Assembly (NCBI RefSeq): GCF_013415845.1
Contig: NZ_CP058907.1
Coordinates: 4,402,001 to 4,466,000, forward strand
Direction of reading: 5' to 3'
Source of the DNA: Rhodopseudomonas palustris
GTDB taxonomy: Bacteria > Pseudomonadota > Alphaproteobacteria > Rhizobiales > Xanthobacteraceae
Length of the DNA stretch: 64,000 nt
The notes beneath the pieces are model-generated. The model was not told the origin of the DNA. It saw only the letters and a list, made by a program, of their open reading frames with translations, and did not search any database. Of this stretch, positions 38,346 through 46,441 are shown piece after piece. Every line of letters starts with the position of its first letter. Position 1 is the first letter of the stretch. A program made the position numbers and the translations under genes.

Positions 38346-38436
38346 GTCATGGCCGGGCTTTGTCCCGGCCATCCACGTCTTTGTCGCGCGGCGTCGCTGC
38401 AAAAACGTCGATGCCCGGCACAAGGCCGGGCATGAC
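38346..38436. repeat. Palindromic intergenic repeat, family B
   Basis: The outer arms are GTCATGGCCGGGCTTTGTCCCGGCCAT on the left and ATGCCCGGCACAAGGCCGGGCATGAC on the right. Each forms its own hairpin (GGCCGGG...CCCGGCC and GCCCGG...CCGGGC), and the two ends are mutually complementary (GTCATG/CATGAC). It lies between the helicase and acyl-CoA dehydrogenase genes and may help end transcription from both convergent genes. Confidence 0.75.
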
Positions 38437-38501
38437 GCGTTGCTAATGGTGGAGTGCGCCGCCTTACGCCGGGCGCCTCAGGATTACGCTGAAGTAATCG
38501 C

Positions 38502-39773
38502 TTACAGCGTCAGTTCGTGGCGGCCGACGACCATCCAGTGCACTTCGTCCGGACCGTCGGCGAAGCGGAGGTGGCGGACGTCGGTGTACATCTCGGCGAG
38601 CGGGGTCCACTGCGAGATGCCGGTGGCGCCGTGCATCTGGATCGCCTGGTCGATGATCTTGCAGGCGCGCTCCGGCACCATCGCCTTGACCATGCTGACC
38701 CAGACGCGCGCTTCCTTGTTGCCGAGCACGTCCATCGCTTTGGCGGCCTTCAGCACCATCAGCCGCATCGCTTCGATCTCGCAGCGCGCCTGAGCGATGA
38801 TCTGCAGATTGCCGCCGAGATGCGCCAGCTTCTTGCCGAACGCCTCGCGGGTCAGGCCGCGCGCCACCATCAAGTCGAGCGCCTTCTCGGCCTTGCCGAT
38901 GGTGCGCATGCAGTGATGGATGCGGCCGGGGCCGAGCCGGAGCTGCGAGATCTCGAAGCCGCGGCCTTCACCGAGCAGGATGTTTTCCTTCGGCACCCGG
39001 ACATTGTTGAAGCGCATGTGCATGTGGCCGCGCGGCGCGTGGTCGTGGCCAAACACGTGCATCGGACCGAGCACTTCGACGCCGGGGGTGTCGACGGGCA
39101 CCAGGATCTGCGACTGCTGCTTGCTGGGCGCCGCGGTCGGATCGGTCTTGACCATCACGATCATGATCTTGCAGCGCGGATCGCCGAGGCCGGAGATGTA
39201 GTACTTCTCGCCGTTGATGACCCACTCGTTGCCGTCGAGCACGGCCGAAGTCGAGACGTTCTTGGCGTCCGACGAGGCGACGTTCGGCTCGGTCATTACA
39301 TAGGCCGAGCGGATCTCGCCGTCGAGCAGCGGCTTCAGCCACTTCTCTTTCTGCTCAGGGGTGCCGACGCGCTCCAGCACTTCCATGTTGCCGGTGTCCG
39401 GCGCCGAGCAATTCATCACTTCGGAGGCGAGCGGCGCCTTGCCGAGTTCGGCAGCGATGTAAGCGTAGTCGAGATTGTTGAGGCCCTCACCGGTCTCGGC
39501 GTCGGGCAGGAAGAAGTTCCACAGCCCTTGCTCCTTGGCCTGCGCCTTGGCTTTCGCGAGCAGATCGAGCTGCTCCTGGCTGAACGACCAGCGGTTCGGG
39601 TTCTTCGCTTCGGCGATCTCGAACTCGTGCTGCATCGGCTCGACGACGTCGGCGATGAACTTCTTGACATGGTCGTAGAGCGGCCGGACGGCTTCGCTCA
39701 TCCGCAGATCGTTGAGTGCGTCTTCGGGCGCGAGCGTGTAAGGGGTCTGGCGGGGGACGTAGGCCGTCTGCAT
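38502..39773 (-). CDS. Acyl-CoA dehydrogenase family protein
   Basis: About 423 residues, slightly longer than the usual 380-390 and in the size range of the ACAD10/11-like bacterial subgroup. FAD- and substrate-binding segments are YVMTEPNVASSDAKNVSTSA and INGEKYYISGLGD, followed by RLGPGRIHHCMRTIGKAEKALD. The C-terminal QMHGATGISQWTPLAEMYTDVRHLRFADGPDEVH is typical. It oxidises an acyl-CoA and passes electrons to ETF; the chain preference cannot be read by eye. ATG 39773 has GGGAGAA upstream; the longer frame adds non-homologous residues. It stands alone, convergent with the helicase gene. Confidence 0.92.
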   Translation of the reverse strand: MQTAYVPRQTPYTLAPEDALNDLRMSEAVRPLYDHVKKFIADVVEPMQHEFEIAEAKNPNRWSFSQEQLDLLAKAKAQAKEQGLWNFFLPDAETGEGLNNLDYAYIAAELGKAPLASEVMNCSAPDTGNMEVLERVGTPEQKEKWLKPLLDGEIRSAYVMTEPNVASSDAKNVSTSAVLDGNEWVINGEKYYISGLGDPRCKIMIVMVKTDPTAAPSKQQSQILVPVDTPGVEVLGPMHVFGHDHAPRGHMHMRFNNVRVPKENILLGEGRGFEISQLRLGPGRIHHCMRTIGKAEKALDLMVARGLTREAFGKKLAHLGGNLQIIAQARCEIEAMRLMVLKAAKAMDVLGNKEARVWVSMVKAMVPERACKIIDQAIQMHGATGISQWTPLAEMYTDVRHLRFADGPDEVHWMVVGRHELTL

Positions 39774-40422
39774 GGTGTTCTCCCTTTTGCTTTTCTTGAG
39801 CGTTGGCGACCATCCCGCCTGGATGGCTGCCCGATCGTTATAGACGTCGGCGAATGGAGTTGTCTTTCGGTTTTTTTGCGACACTTGCCGACGAACGATC
39901 GCGTAGCGTCGCCAATTCCGGCAGCCGGACAATCATCGGCGACATCACCTCAGACCGCCGGTCGTGCTACCCTGCTCACTGCTGCACTGCAGATGCTCCA
40001 CATGCGGTCGCCGGCAACGAACCAACCGCCGCCCACACGCTGAGCCTTACGGAGAGCCGCGCGTATCACGACCAGCACCACCGGCACCCGCGCACAATCC
40101 GGCAAGTATCGCGACGGCGGACGAGCCGGACATCCAGGCTGCGCCGGTCCCCCTCGCCGGCGAGGATTCGATCCTTGCGCTGCGTGCAAGGGTGGCGCGA
40201 TCGGATCTACGCCGATCCCCGTTTTACGGTGATCAGGGCACGCCGCTCGGCCTGATCGGCACAGATCGCGCTGCGCCAGCGAAATGCGTGGATACTCCAG
40301 CGTAATCGGCGCACGGTGCGCCGATCGACGCCTCGCCACAGGGTGAGTCGTCGAATGCAGCGCCGATCGCGCCGACATCAGCAATCAGGCTGCTGCCTCA
40401 CTCGATCAAACAGGAGATTGCG
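39774..40422. other. Long intergenic region without a recognisable gene
   Basis: About 650 bp. Several reading frames stay open on both strands, but none has a convincing ribosome site or a protein-like composition. I see no RNA gene. It contains the upstream region of the acyl-CoA dehydrogenase (minus) and of the small Lys-rich gene at 40423 (plus). Confidence 0.4.
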
Positions 40423-40560
40423 ATGGCCAAAGGCGAACAGAAGAGTAATCGGGAAGCCAAGAAACCCAAGAAGGAAAAGGTCAAGACGATCGCCGCGGCG
40501 CCGAGTCAGAAGCCCGGTGGCTGGCAGCCCTCTTTCGACTCCGGCAAGAAGAAGAAATGA
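40423..40560 (+). CDS. Small Lys-rich hypothetical protein
   Basis: 45 residues: starts MAKGEQKSNREAKKPKKEK, has an Ala/Pro-Ser middle, then GGWQPSFDSGKKKK. CAGGAG lies 7 bases before the ATG. The protein is strongly basic and likely disordered. Very similar short Lys-rich proteins are common in rhizobial relatives, where they are annotated as hypothetical. A nucleic-acid-binding role is possible from charge alone but unproven. Confidence 0.65.
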   Translation: MAKGEQKSNREAKKPKKEKVKTIAAAPSQKPGGWQPSFDSGKKKK

Positions 40561-41028
40561 CCGGCGACATTCGATCGAACGCATCGGCAACCGGGTTTCG
40601 TCAAGGCCAACCGCCGACGAGATCAAGATATTCAAGCCTTTGAGGACATTCAGTCGTCAGCCGTGACGGGCGCCTCGCCCGCACGGCGGCGATGGATGAT
40701 GATTGGTGGCTCTGATTTCAACCTTAATTGGACGGGGCATCTTATACGGGGCAGCGGTCGGATTTCGCTCCGCGCGAACGATCCAATCACACGACGCCAC
40801 CACGTCATTCCGTGCGCACGAAGCGCAAATTGTAATCCGAACGCCATCCGGAACCTGCATCGTCGCGCTTTCCGCCGGCGTGAGCGCAGCCTAGCGTTTG
40901 ATGCCCCCCGGATGATTGATAGCGTCATAGCGCAGCTCGGACGTATCTTGTTGCGGTGATCCTCGCATCATCGTCCTGCCGATCTGTAAGATCGCGCTCG
41001 AACTGATCACCCGGCCTGACGTCGGCTC
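40561..41028. other. Intergenic region, no gene seen
   Basis: About 470 bp, less GC-rich in places than the flanks. Open frames exist on both strands, but none looks like protein. Together with the decayed gene that follows it appears to be eroding sequence. Confidence 0.35.
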
Positions 41029-41386
41029 AAGCTGCTGATCGCCAAATGGTTCGTGTTCTGGGGTGTCGGCATTCGTCGGATCATGGCCGGCGTGCCGCAG
41101 ATCCTGCGGCCGTCCTTCACCGCATCGATTCTCGGCCTGAAAGACCCGGCAGCCGACAAGATCGTGGCCGAGCTCGGCTACGCAATGTCTCGATCGGTCC
41201 TGCCGGCGCCACGAGCCTGTCGTTCGCGCCCTGGACCGCCCCGGCCGGCGGCCTGCTCGGCCTTGCCGAGATCAGGCACGCGATGAAAACCACGCGCGCT
41301 GCGCTGAGGAAAACCCGGCGATGGCCACCGACCTGCTGGTCGCCGCGGCCACCGCGGTCTATTTCGTCGCACTGGTCGTGCGATAG
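41029..41386 (+). pseudogene. Frameshifted DUF6790-like membrane protein remnant
   Basis: Three consecutive frames together read KLLIAKWFVFWGVGIRRIMAG...LKDPAADKIVAELGYAM, then SIGPAGATSLSFAPWTAPAGG with GLAEIRHAMK, then AMATDLLVAAATAVYFVALVVR followed by a stop at 41384-41386. That order matches a small membrane protein family (DUF6790-like). Frame breaks fall near 41187 and 41310, so no intact product can be made. No clear start codon is visible before 41029. Confidence 0.55.
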
Positions 41387-41425
41387 AGGCTTCGCTCAGC
41401 CCCGGACTTGAGGATGCGCGGCTGC

Positions 41426-41701
41426 CTAGCCGACGCGCTCCTTGACCTCGGGCAAAGGCGGCTTGCGCTCGAACGGCTTCTTCTTCGGCGGCGCGGGCAG
41501 CAATCCTTCGCGGATCGCCTTCTTTCGCGCCAGCTTGCGGGCGCGGCGGACCGCTTCCGATTTCTCGCGCGTCTTGCGCTCCGACGGCTTCTCATAGGAG
41601 CGCCGCTGCTTCATCTCGCGGAACACGCCTTCGCGTTGCATCTTCTTCTTGAGAACGCGGAGCGCCTGGTCGACGTTATTGTCGCGAACAATTACCTGCA
41701 A
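41426..41701 (-). CDS. rpsU: 30S ribosomal protein S21
   Basis: 91 residues. The N-terminus [25 protein letters not shown], followed by [20 protein letters not shown], is classic S21. The C-terminus is extended with Lys/Pro-rich sequence, as is usual in alphaproteobacteria. S21 joins the 30S subunit near the anti-Shine-Dalgarno site. The gene is monocistronic here with about 280 bp upstream. Confidence 0.96.
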   Translation of the reverse strand: MQVIVRDNNVDQALRVLKKKMQREGVFREMKQRRSYEKPSERKTREKSEAVRRARKLARKKAIREGLLPAPPKKKPFERKPPLPEVKERVG

Positions 41702-41977
41702 TCATTCCTCCTCGATGAGCCACGAACTGCAACAGGCCCCGCATCGCAGTTCACCTGCGCGGGAGCCAATTTGCGAATTTCGGGAGTCTCGCGACGCCTG
41801 CATGCGCAGCGTCGGACGATCGACATCTCCGCGTCGCAGAGATGCAATATGCTGATCTTGACGTGACCACTATCCTGCAGCCGTGTCAATCGATTACCCC
41901 CCCGCGGACGGTCTCCGGACCGTGTCGGCGAAGGCTGCGGCGGCCGAACGGTCACGCCGACTGTGCGCCGACGACGG

Positions 41978-42346
41978 TTAGTTCATCGGCTTGCGACGGT
42001 CGCGCATGAACTCCTCGATGCGCTGGCTGGCGCTGGCGAGGCCGGCGTTCGGTGCAAGTTGAAGGAAAGCCCGTTGGATCGACTCCATTTCCGACTCGAC
42101 TTGATCGTACGGAATTTCGAGATCGCGCAGTCGCAGCTCTGCGGCCGCGTCGTTCATATTGCGCAGCGCGATCAAGAACTCGCCTCGTAGCCAGATCTTG
42201 AACGTCTCCACCCACCTGTCGCCGAGTTCGCCGTCACTGACGTTCGAGAGCAGGCGGCCTCGCGACAGATAGTCGCGGGTTTCCTTCATATCCTCGGACT
42301 GAAGGAATTGGCTGGTTAGATCGTAATCGTCGTCACCAGACATCAT
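41978..42346 (-). CDS. Hypothetical acidic helical protein
   Basis: 122 residues, family not recognised. It is charged and predicted mostly helical (SQFLQSEDMKETRDYLSRG, DRWVETFKIWLRGEF, YDQVESEMESIQRAFLQL), with no cysteine or membrane segment. Two adjacent ATG codons (42346 and 42343) can start it; GGGAG is better spaced for the second. It lies in a run of very small genes. Confidence 0.6.
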   Translation of the reverse strand: MMSGDDDYDLTSQFLQSEDMKETRDYLSRGRLLSNVSDGELGDRWVETFKIWLRGEFLIALRNMNDAAAELRLRDLEIPYDQVESEMESIQRAFLQLAPNAGLASASQRIEEFMRDRRKPMN

Positions 42347-42372
42347 GAACTCCCGGATCGCTCACGCCGCCG

Positions 42373-42546
42373 TCATCTTGGCATCGAGACGGCATCGACA
42401 TGCTCGCAGCGCAGTTTCTGCTTCTGCTGCTGGAGATCCTGGATGGTGACGCGCACCAGCGCATCGACGTACACATCCATCGTTGGGTTTTCCAAGCCCT
42501 TCAGCCTGGTCACCATATCGTCCAATTGTCTGCAACGGCTGCACAT
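42373..42546 (-). CDS. Small hypothetical protein with CxxC
   Basis: 57 residues, starting MCSRCRQLDDMVTRLKGLEN and ending in a helical Gln/Lys-rich part (IQDLQQQKQKLRCEHVDAV). The composition is protein-like (coiled-coil-like helices), and GGGAG sits a few bases before the ATG. The CSRC motif with a later Cys-His could bind metal. It is on the same strand as the 122-aa gene, ending 27 bp before that gene's start. Confidence 0.5.
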   Translation of the reverse strand: MCSRCRQLDDMVTRLKGLENPTMDVYVDALVRVTIQDLQQQKQKLRCEHVDAVSMPR

Positions 42547-42843
42547 GAGCACTCCCAGTCAGGGGCGGGAGCGCAACCGGCGTCCTCGTCACCGGCAAAT
42601 GCCGAGCGCAAGGCGGTGATGCTGATGACCATACGCGCACGCTTAGCAATCTCCTAGCGCCAAGTGTCCCTGATACCGTCCCAACAGCTCATTCGCAGCT
42701 GCGCTGGCCATCGAAGCTGACGCGGATACCGGCGTTTGCTACTCACCGGCTGACGTGCTACGCAAAAATCATCGCCGCGCGGATTGATGCAGGTTGCGGC
42801 GACTGAGAGACACGCCAGTGCTCCCGCCTCAGAGGGAGCGATC

Positions 42844-43116
42844 ATGGGCGTTATCATCTATCCGCTCCATTTCATTCGAGAGTTCCACCGACGGCTGACG
42901 GTTCACTTCACCCGTCTACATCGCCGCACGTCGAATCCGCTCGGAACGGACGTCTGCACCTGCGGACAAACCATCACCGCACCGACCGGATCAACCTATT
43001 CCAAAGGTCGCGCGATCAACGCATGGCACTGCAACGCCTGCGACCGTCGTTGGAACACTTTTTCGGAACTCGGCTTCGACAAGGGCAAAGAGAGATCAGA
43101 TGTCCCCAAATCATAA
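42844..43116 (+). CDS. Small hypothetical zinc-ribbon-like protein
   Basis: About 90 residues. An amphipathic basic N-terminus (YPLHFIREFHRRLTVHF) is followed by CTCGQ...WHCNACDRRW, a two-knuckle Cys pattern suggesting a zinc ribbon. GAGGGAG lies 6 bases upstream of ATG 42844; the longer frame from 42784 lacks support. The 3' end overlaps the next small gene. Confidence 0.55.
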   Translation: MGVIIYPLHFIREFHRRLTVHFTRLHRRTSNPLGTDVCTCGQTITAPTGSTYSKGRAINAWHCNACDRRWNTFSELGFDKGKERSDVPKS

Positions 43117-43198
43117 GCTGAAAGACTGGCTGGTGCCGCCGGTCGTGGTGCCGATCCTGTTGTTCATCCAGGTCATCGTCGCGATTTTGCTGCGCTGA
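43100..43198 (+). CDS. Very small single-span membrane protein
   Basis: 32 residues: MSPNHKLKDWLVPP, a hydrophobic segment (VVVPILLFIQVIVAILL), then a terminal Arg. It overlaps the zinc-ribbon gene by 17 bp, with AGAGAG upstream, so translational coupling is likely. A charged N-terminus and one helix make a plausible inner-membrane small protein. Function unknown. Confidence 0.45.
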   Translation: MSPNHKLKDWLVPPVVVPILLFIQVIVAILLR

Positions 43199-43389
43199 TC
43201 ACAGCCCAGGCTCGGCTGTATGGCTGGGCGGCGGCCGGCCTTTAGATAATTGCCGATCGCCCGGGAACGTGCTGTCGGCCGGGCTGTTGAGTTGGCTCGA
43301 TAGGGCGCCTCTTCATGCCCATTGCGACCACGGCGATGCCAAGCGCGCCGCGGGTTCAGACCTCAGCCATGCGGTCGAAAGGGACCATC

Positions 43390-43578
43390 ATGAACAAGCA
43401 CAGGTCCAGGCCAGCCCAGTTCCGCAATTCGGTCGATATGAACGACAAGGTTCAGGTCAAGGTGCTCCGTAAGCGCCTCAAGCTGTCCGAAGCGCAGTTT
43501 GCCGATGCGGTCGAGAAGTCGGGCAGCTCGATCGCAGCTCTGGTCAAGGAAGCGACCAACCTCAAGCTCGCAAACTAA
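43390..43578 (+). CDS. DUF3606-like small protein
   Basis: About 62 residues. The pattern of a strand-like start (SVDMNDKVQVKVLRKRLKLSEAQFADAVEKSGSS) followed by a helix resembles DUF3606: E/Q-V-x6-K/R-x-L-S-x2-Q-F-x2-A-V-x3-G. These small Rhizobiales proteins are of unknown role. ATG 43390 begins a basic leader (MNKHRSRPAQF). Confidence 0.6.
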   Translation: MNKHRSRPAQFRNSVDMNDKVQVKVLRKRLKLSEAQFADAVEKSGSSIAALVKEATNLKLAN

Positions 43579-43649
43579 TCGGATATCCTGGACATGCGGC
43601 CGGCAGTTCCCGCGCGTCGGCGTCGCTCATCCGCATTCAGGGCGACTGC

Positions 43650-45698
43650 ATGAGCGAGGCAGGCGCGGAGCGGCCATCGCCACCACGTTGGGACGAGCAG
43701 GAGCGGCTTTCCGCGCTGGAACGCTACGGCATTCTCGACACACCGCGCGAGCCCGATTTTGACGATATCGTCCAGCTCGCTGCGGACACCTTCGGCGCGC
43801 CGATCGCGGCGGTGAACCTGATCGCCAGCGGCCGGCAATGGTTCAAGGCCGAGATCGGGCTCGGCGCGAGCGAATTGCCGCTTGATGTCTCGATCTGCGC
43901 CCATGCGATCGTGCAGAGCGGCACCATGGTCGTACCGGATACGCGGCAGGATACGCGGTTCGTCGACAATCCACTGGTCACCGCAGCCGGCGGCCTGCGC
44001 TTCTATGCCGGCGCCTTGCTGAAGACGCCGGAAGGCCTCCCGCTCGGCACCGTCTGCGTGCTCGATCGCGAGCCGCGGCCCGCGGGGATATCCGATCTCC
44101 AGCGGCGGACGCTGGAGGTGCTCGCCCGCTTGGTGATGACCCAGCTCGAGATGCGTCGGGTGATCGCGCTGCAGGACGCGCATGCGCGGCAGCTCGAGGC
44201 TGAGATGCGGGAACGCAAACACGCCGAAGCCGCGCGCCGCTCGTCCGACGACCGCTACCGCGCACTGTTCGATTCGATCGACACCGGCTTCTGCATCATC
44301 GAGGTGGCGTTTGGTGCGGACGGCGTCGCATCGGACTATCAGTTCATAGAGACCAACTCGGCGTTCATGCAGCAGAGCGGCCTTGCCGATGTCGAAGGCA
44401 AGTGGATGCGCCAGCTGGCGCCTGGCCATGAACAATATTGGTTCGACACCTATGGCGAGGTCGCAAGGTCGGGCATACCGATCCGCTTCAAGAAGCCGGC
44501 CAAGGCGCTGGACGACCGATGGTTCGACGTTCACGCCTTCCGCATCGGCGATCCGGGCGACCGGCTGGTCGCGGTCCTGTTCAACGACATCACCGCGCGG
44601 CGCCGTGGTGAGCTGCGCCGTGACGCGCTCCTGAAGATGGGCGATCAGCTGCGTTCGCTCACCACCATTCAGGACATGACCGGCATCGCCTCGGAGATCG
44701 TCGGCCGCGCGCTCGGCGCCGTCCGTGCCGGCTTCGGCCGCGTCGATCCCGGCGAGGAATCCGTCATCATCGAGAACGATTGGTCCGCCGCGGGCTATGC
44801 CAGCCTCGCCGGGTGGCACTCGCTATCCAATCACCCGAGCTTCGAAACCGCGAACGCGACCAAACAGCCGGTCGTAGTTGCGGACGTGGCGGCTGCCCTC
44901 CCCGATAATCTTTCTTCGCAGGCAAACGACGATCCCGGCATTGGATCGCTGGCGGTGATTCCGATCGAAAACCACGACGGCTCGACCGCGCTGTTCTTCG
45001 TCCACGTCGCCGAACCGCGCGACTGGAGCGACGACGATCTGGCCTTCCTCAGGAATGTCGGGGACCGCCTCGCCGCCGGGGTCGGTCGTCTGGATGCCGA
45101 AGCTCTGCAGCGCACGCTCAATCTCGAACTCAGCCACCGGATGAAGAACACGCTGGCGATGGTGATGGCAATCGCGCGGCAGACGCTGCGGTCGATCCCC
45201 GATCAGGCGCCGGTCGAAGCGTTCAACGCGCGGCTGCAGGCGCTGTCGACCGCGCACATGGCGCTGCTGCAACAGCACTGGACGGCGGCCAAGATCAACG
45301 AAGTCGTCAAAGGCGTAGTCGGCGCCGTCGAGGGACTGGACAGGTTCACCATCAACGGCCCCGCGGTTAGTCTGGGCGCACGCGCGACCCTGTCGTCGTC
45401 GCTGCTGCTGCACGAGCTCGCGACCAATGCGCTGAAATACGGCGCGCTGTCGGCCCCCACCGGTCGCGTCGCCATTAGCTGGAAAGTGGCGGACGAACAG
45501 TTGATCATCGAATGGCGCGAGACCGGAGGGCCGGCGATCACGCCGCCGACCCACAAGGGTTTTGGATCGCGACTGATCCAGCTCGGTTTGATCGGAACCG
45601 GGGGCGTCGAGCTCCGTTACCTCACCAGTGGCTTCGAAGCCGACTTCTCAGCCCCTCTCTCGCAGGTGCAGGAACGCAACGCGGGAGAGAACCGGTGA
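43650..45698 (+). CDS. GAF-PAS-GAF HWE-family sensor histidine kinase
   Basis: 682 residues. An N-terminal GAF domain (about 20-165: RYGILDTPREPDFDDIVQLA, SICAHAIVQSGTMVVPD) is followed by a PAS-like domain (about 200-315). A second GAF-like domain spans about 330-475, and the HWE kinase core comes last. The phospho-accepting His is H496 in ELSHRMKNTLAMV; the ATP site includes LLLHELATNALKYGAL and GFGSRLIQ. There are no membrane helices, so it is a soluble sensor. It overlaps the response regulator in a GTGA junction. The input signal is unknown. Confidence 0.9.
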   Translation: MSEAGAERPSPPRWDEQERLSALERYGILDTPREPDFDDIVQLAADTFGAPIAAVNLIASGRQWFKAEIGLGASELPLDVSICAHAIVQSGTMVVPDTRQDTRFVDNPLVTAAGGLRFYAGALLKTPEGLPLGTVCVLDREPRPAGISDLQRRTLEVLARLVMTQLEMRRVIALQDAHARQLEAEMRERKHAEAARRSSDDRYRALFDSIDTGFCIIEVAFGADGVASDYQFIETNSAFMQQSGLADVEGKWMRQLAPGHEQYWFDTYGEVARSGIPIRFKKPAKALDDRWFDVHAFRIGDPGDRLVAVLFNDITARRRGELRRDALLKMGDQLRSLTTIQDMTGIASEIVGRALGAVRAGFGRVDPGEESVIIENDWSAAGYASLAGWHSLSNHPSFETANATKQPVVVADVAAALPDNLSSQANDDPGIGSLAVIPIENHDGSTALFFVHVAEPRDWSDDDLAFLRNVGDRLAAGVGRLDAEALQRTLNLELSHRMKNTLAMVMAIARQTLRSIPDQAPVEAFNARLQALSTAHMALLQQHWTAAKINEVVKGVVGAVEGLDRFTINGPAVSLGARATLSSSLLLHELATNALKYGALSAPTGRVAISWKVADEQLIIEWRETGGPAITPPTHKGFGSRLIQLGLIGTGGVELRYLTSGFEADFSAPLSQVQERNAGENR

Positions 45699-46072
45699 CA
45701 ACCGACGAAACAAACACCCGCCTGATCGTTCTGGTCGTCGAAGACGAACCGCTGCTGCGCATGACCGCGGTGGACATGGTCGAGGAAGCGGGCTTCACCG
45801 CGCTGGAAGCCGCCGACGCCACCGAGGCGATCCGCATTCTCGAAAGCCGGTTCGACATCCGCATCGTCTTCACCGACATCGACATGCCGCGCGGGATCGA
45901 CGGCATCCGGCTCGCGGCCGTGATCCGTCACCGCTGGCCGCCGATCGACATCATCGTAACTTCCGGCCACGTCGACGCCGGCGAAGTCGATCTTCCCGCG
46001 CGCTGCAAATTCTTGCCCAAGCCCTACGACGAACGGCTGGTAATCGCCGCGATGCGCAGCTTCGCGGCTTAA
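45695..46072 (+). CDS. Single-domain response regulator
   Basis: 125 residues from a GTG that overlaps the kinase stop. It is a receiver domain with acidic pocket VVEDEP, phospho-acceptor D61 in FTDIDMP, the TSGH threonine/serine switch and FLPKPYD with the conserved Lys. There is no output domain. It probably relays phosphate from the HWE kinase or acts as a phosphate sink. Confidence 0.9.
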   Translation: MTTDETNTRLIVLVVEDEPLLRMTAVDMVEEAGFTALEAADATEAIRILESRFDIRIVFTDIDMPRGIDGIRLAAVIRHRWPPIDIIVTSGHVDAGEVDLPARCKFLPKPYDERLVIAAMRSFAA

Positions 46073-46441
46073 CGCCGTTCGATCGACCGGTGCATGTCGC
46101 CGCATCCCACCGATGGATTGCTGCGAACCGGCAATCTTCGCGCGTGTCAACCTATCAGAACGGCACACCGTTAACGACAACTAACCAATGATGCGACGAA
46201 TTAGTAACCCAGGTCGGAATCCGGCACGATCTCGCAAGGTCATGTCTCAAAATTGCAACTCGCGAACAATAATTCTGCGCCCCGCGACGACCACAATGAC
46301 AAACACTCCGTTCCGAACTTAGCAATCGACCATTGAGGATCGACCCAGGCCCACGAAACAAGAACGCCTGCATTCAGCGCCAGCCATGCGGCGAGCGTTG
46401 GATCCTCCAGAGCAATGCAAGGGCATCATTTCGGGGGCGGC
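46073..46441. other. Intergenic region upstream of the subtilase autotransporter
   Basis: About 370 bp; no gene or RNA was recognised. It is visibly more AT-rich around 46160-46320 than its surroundings and should carry the protease promoter. Confidence 0.4.

Noticed and set aside
38517..40043. 508-codon plus-strand frame opposite the acyl-CoA dehydrogenase
   Set aside because: Antisense shadow; no recognisable motif and it runs on into noncoding sequence.
39950..40384. 144-codon minus-strand frame in the long intergenic region
   Set aside because: No ribosome site, Arg/Ala/Pro-rich composition and no motif.
42362..42649. 95-codon minus-strand frame
   Set aside because: Composition is unlike protein; the 57-codon frame at 42373-42546 on the same strand has a better ribosome site and helical composition.
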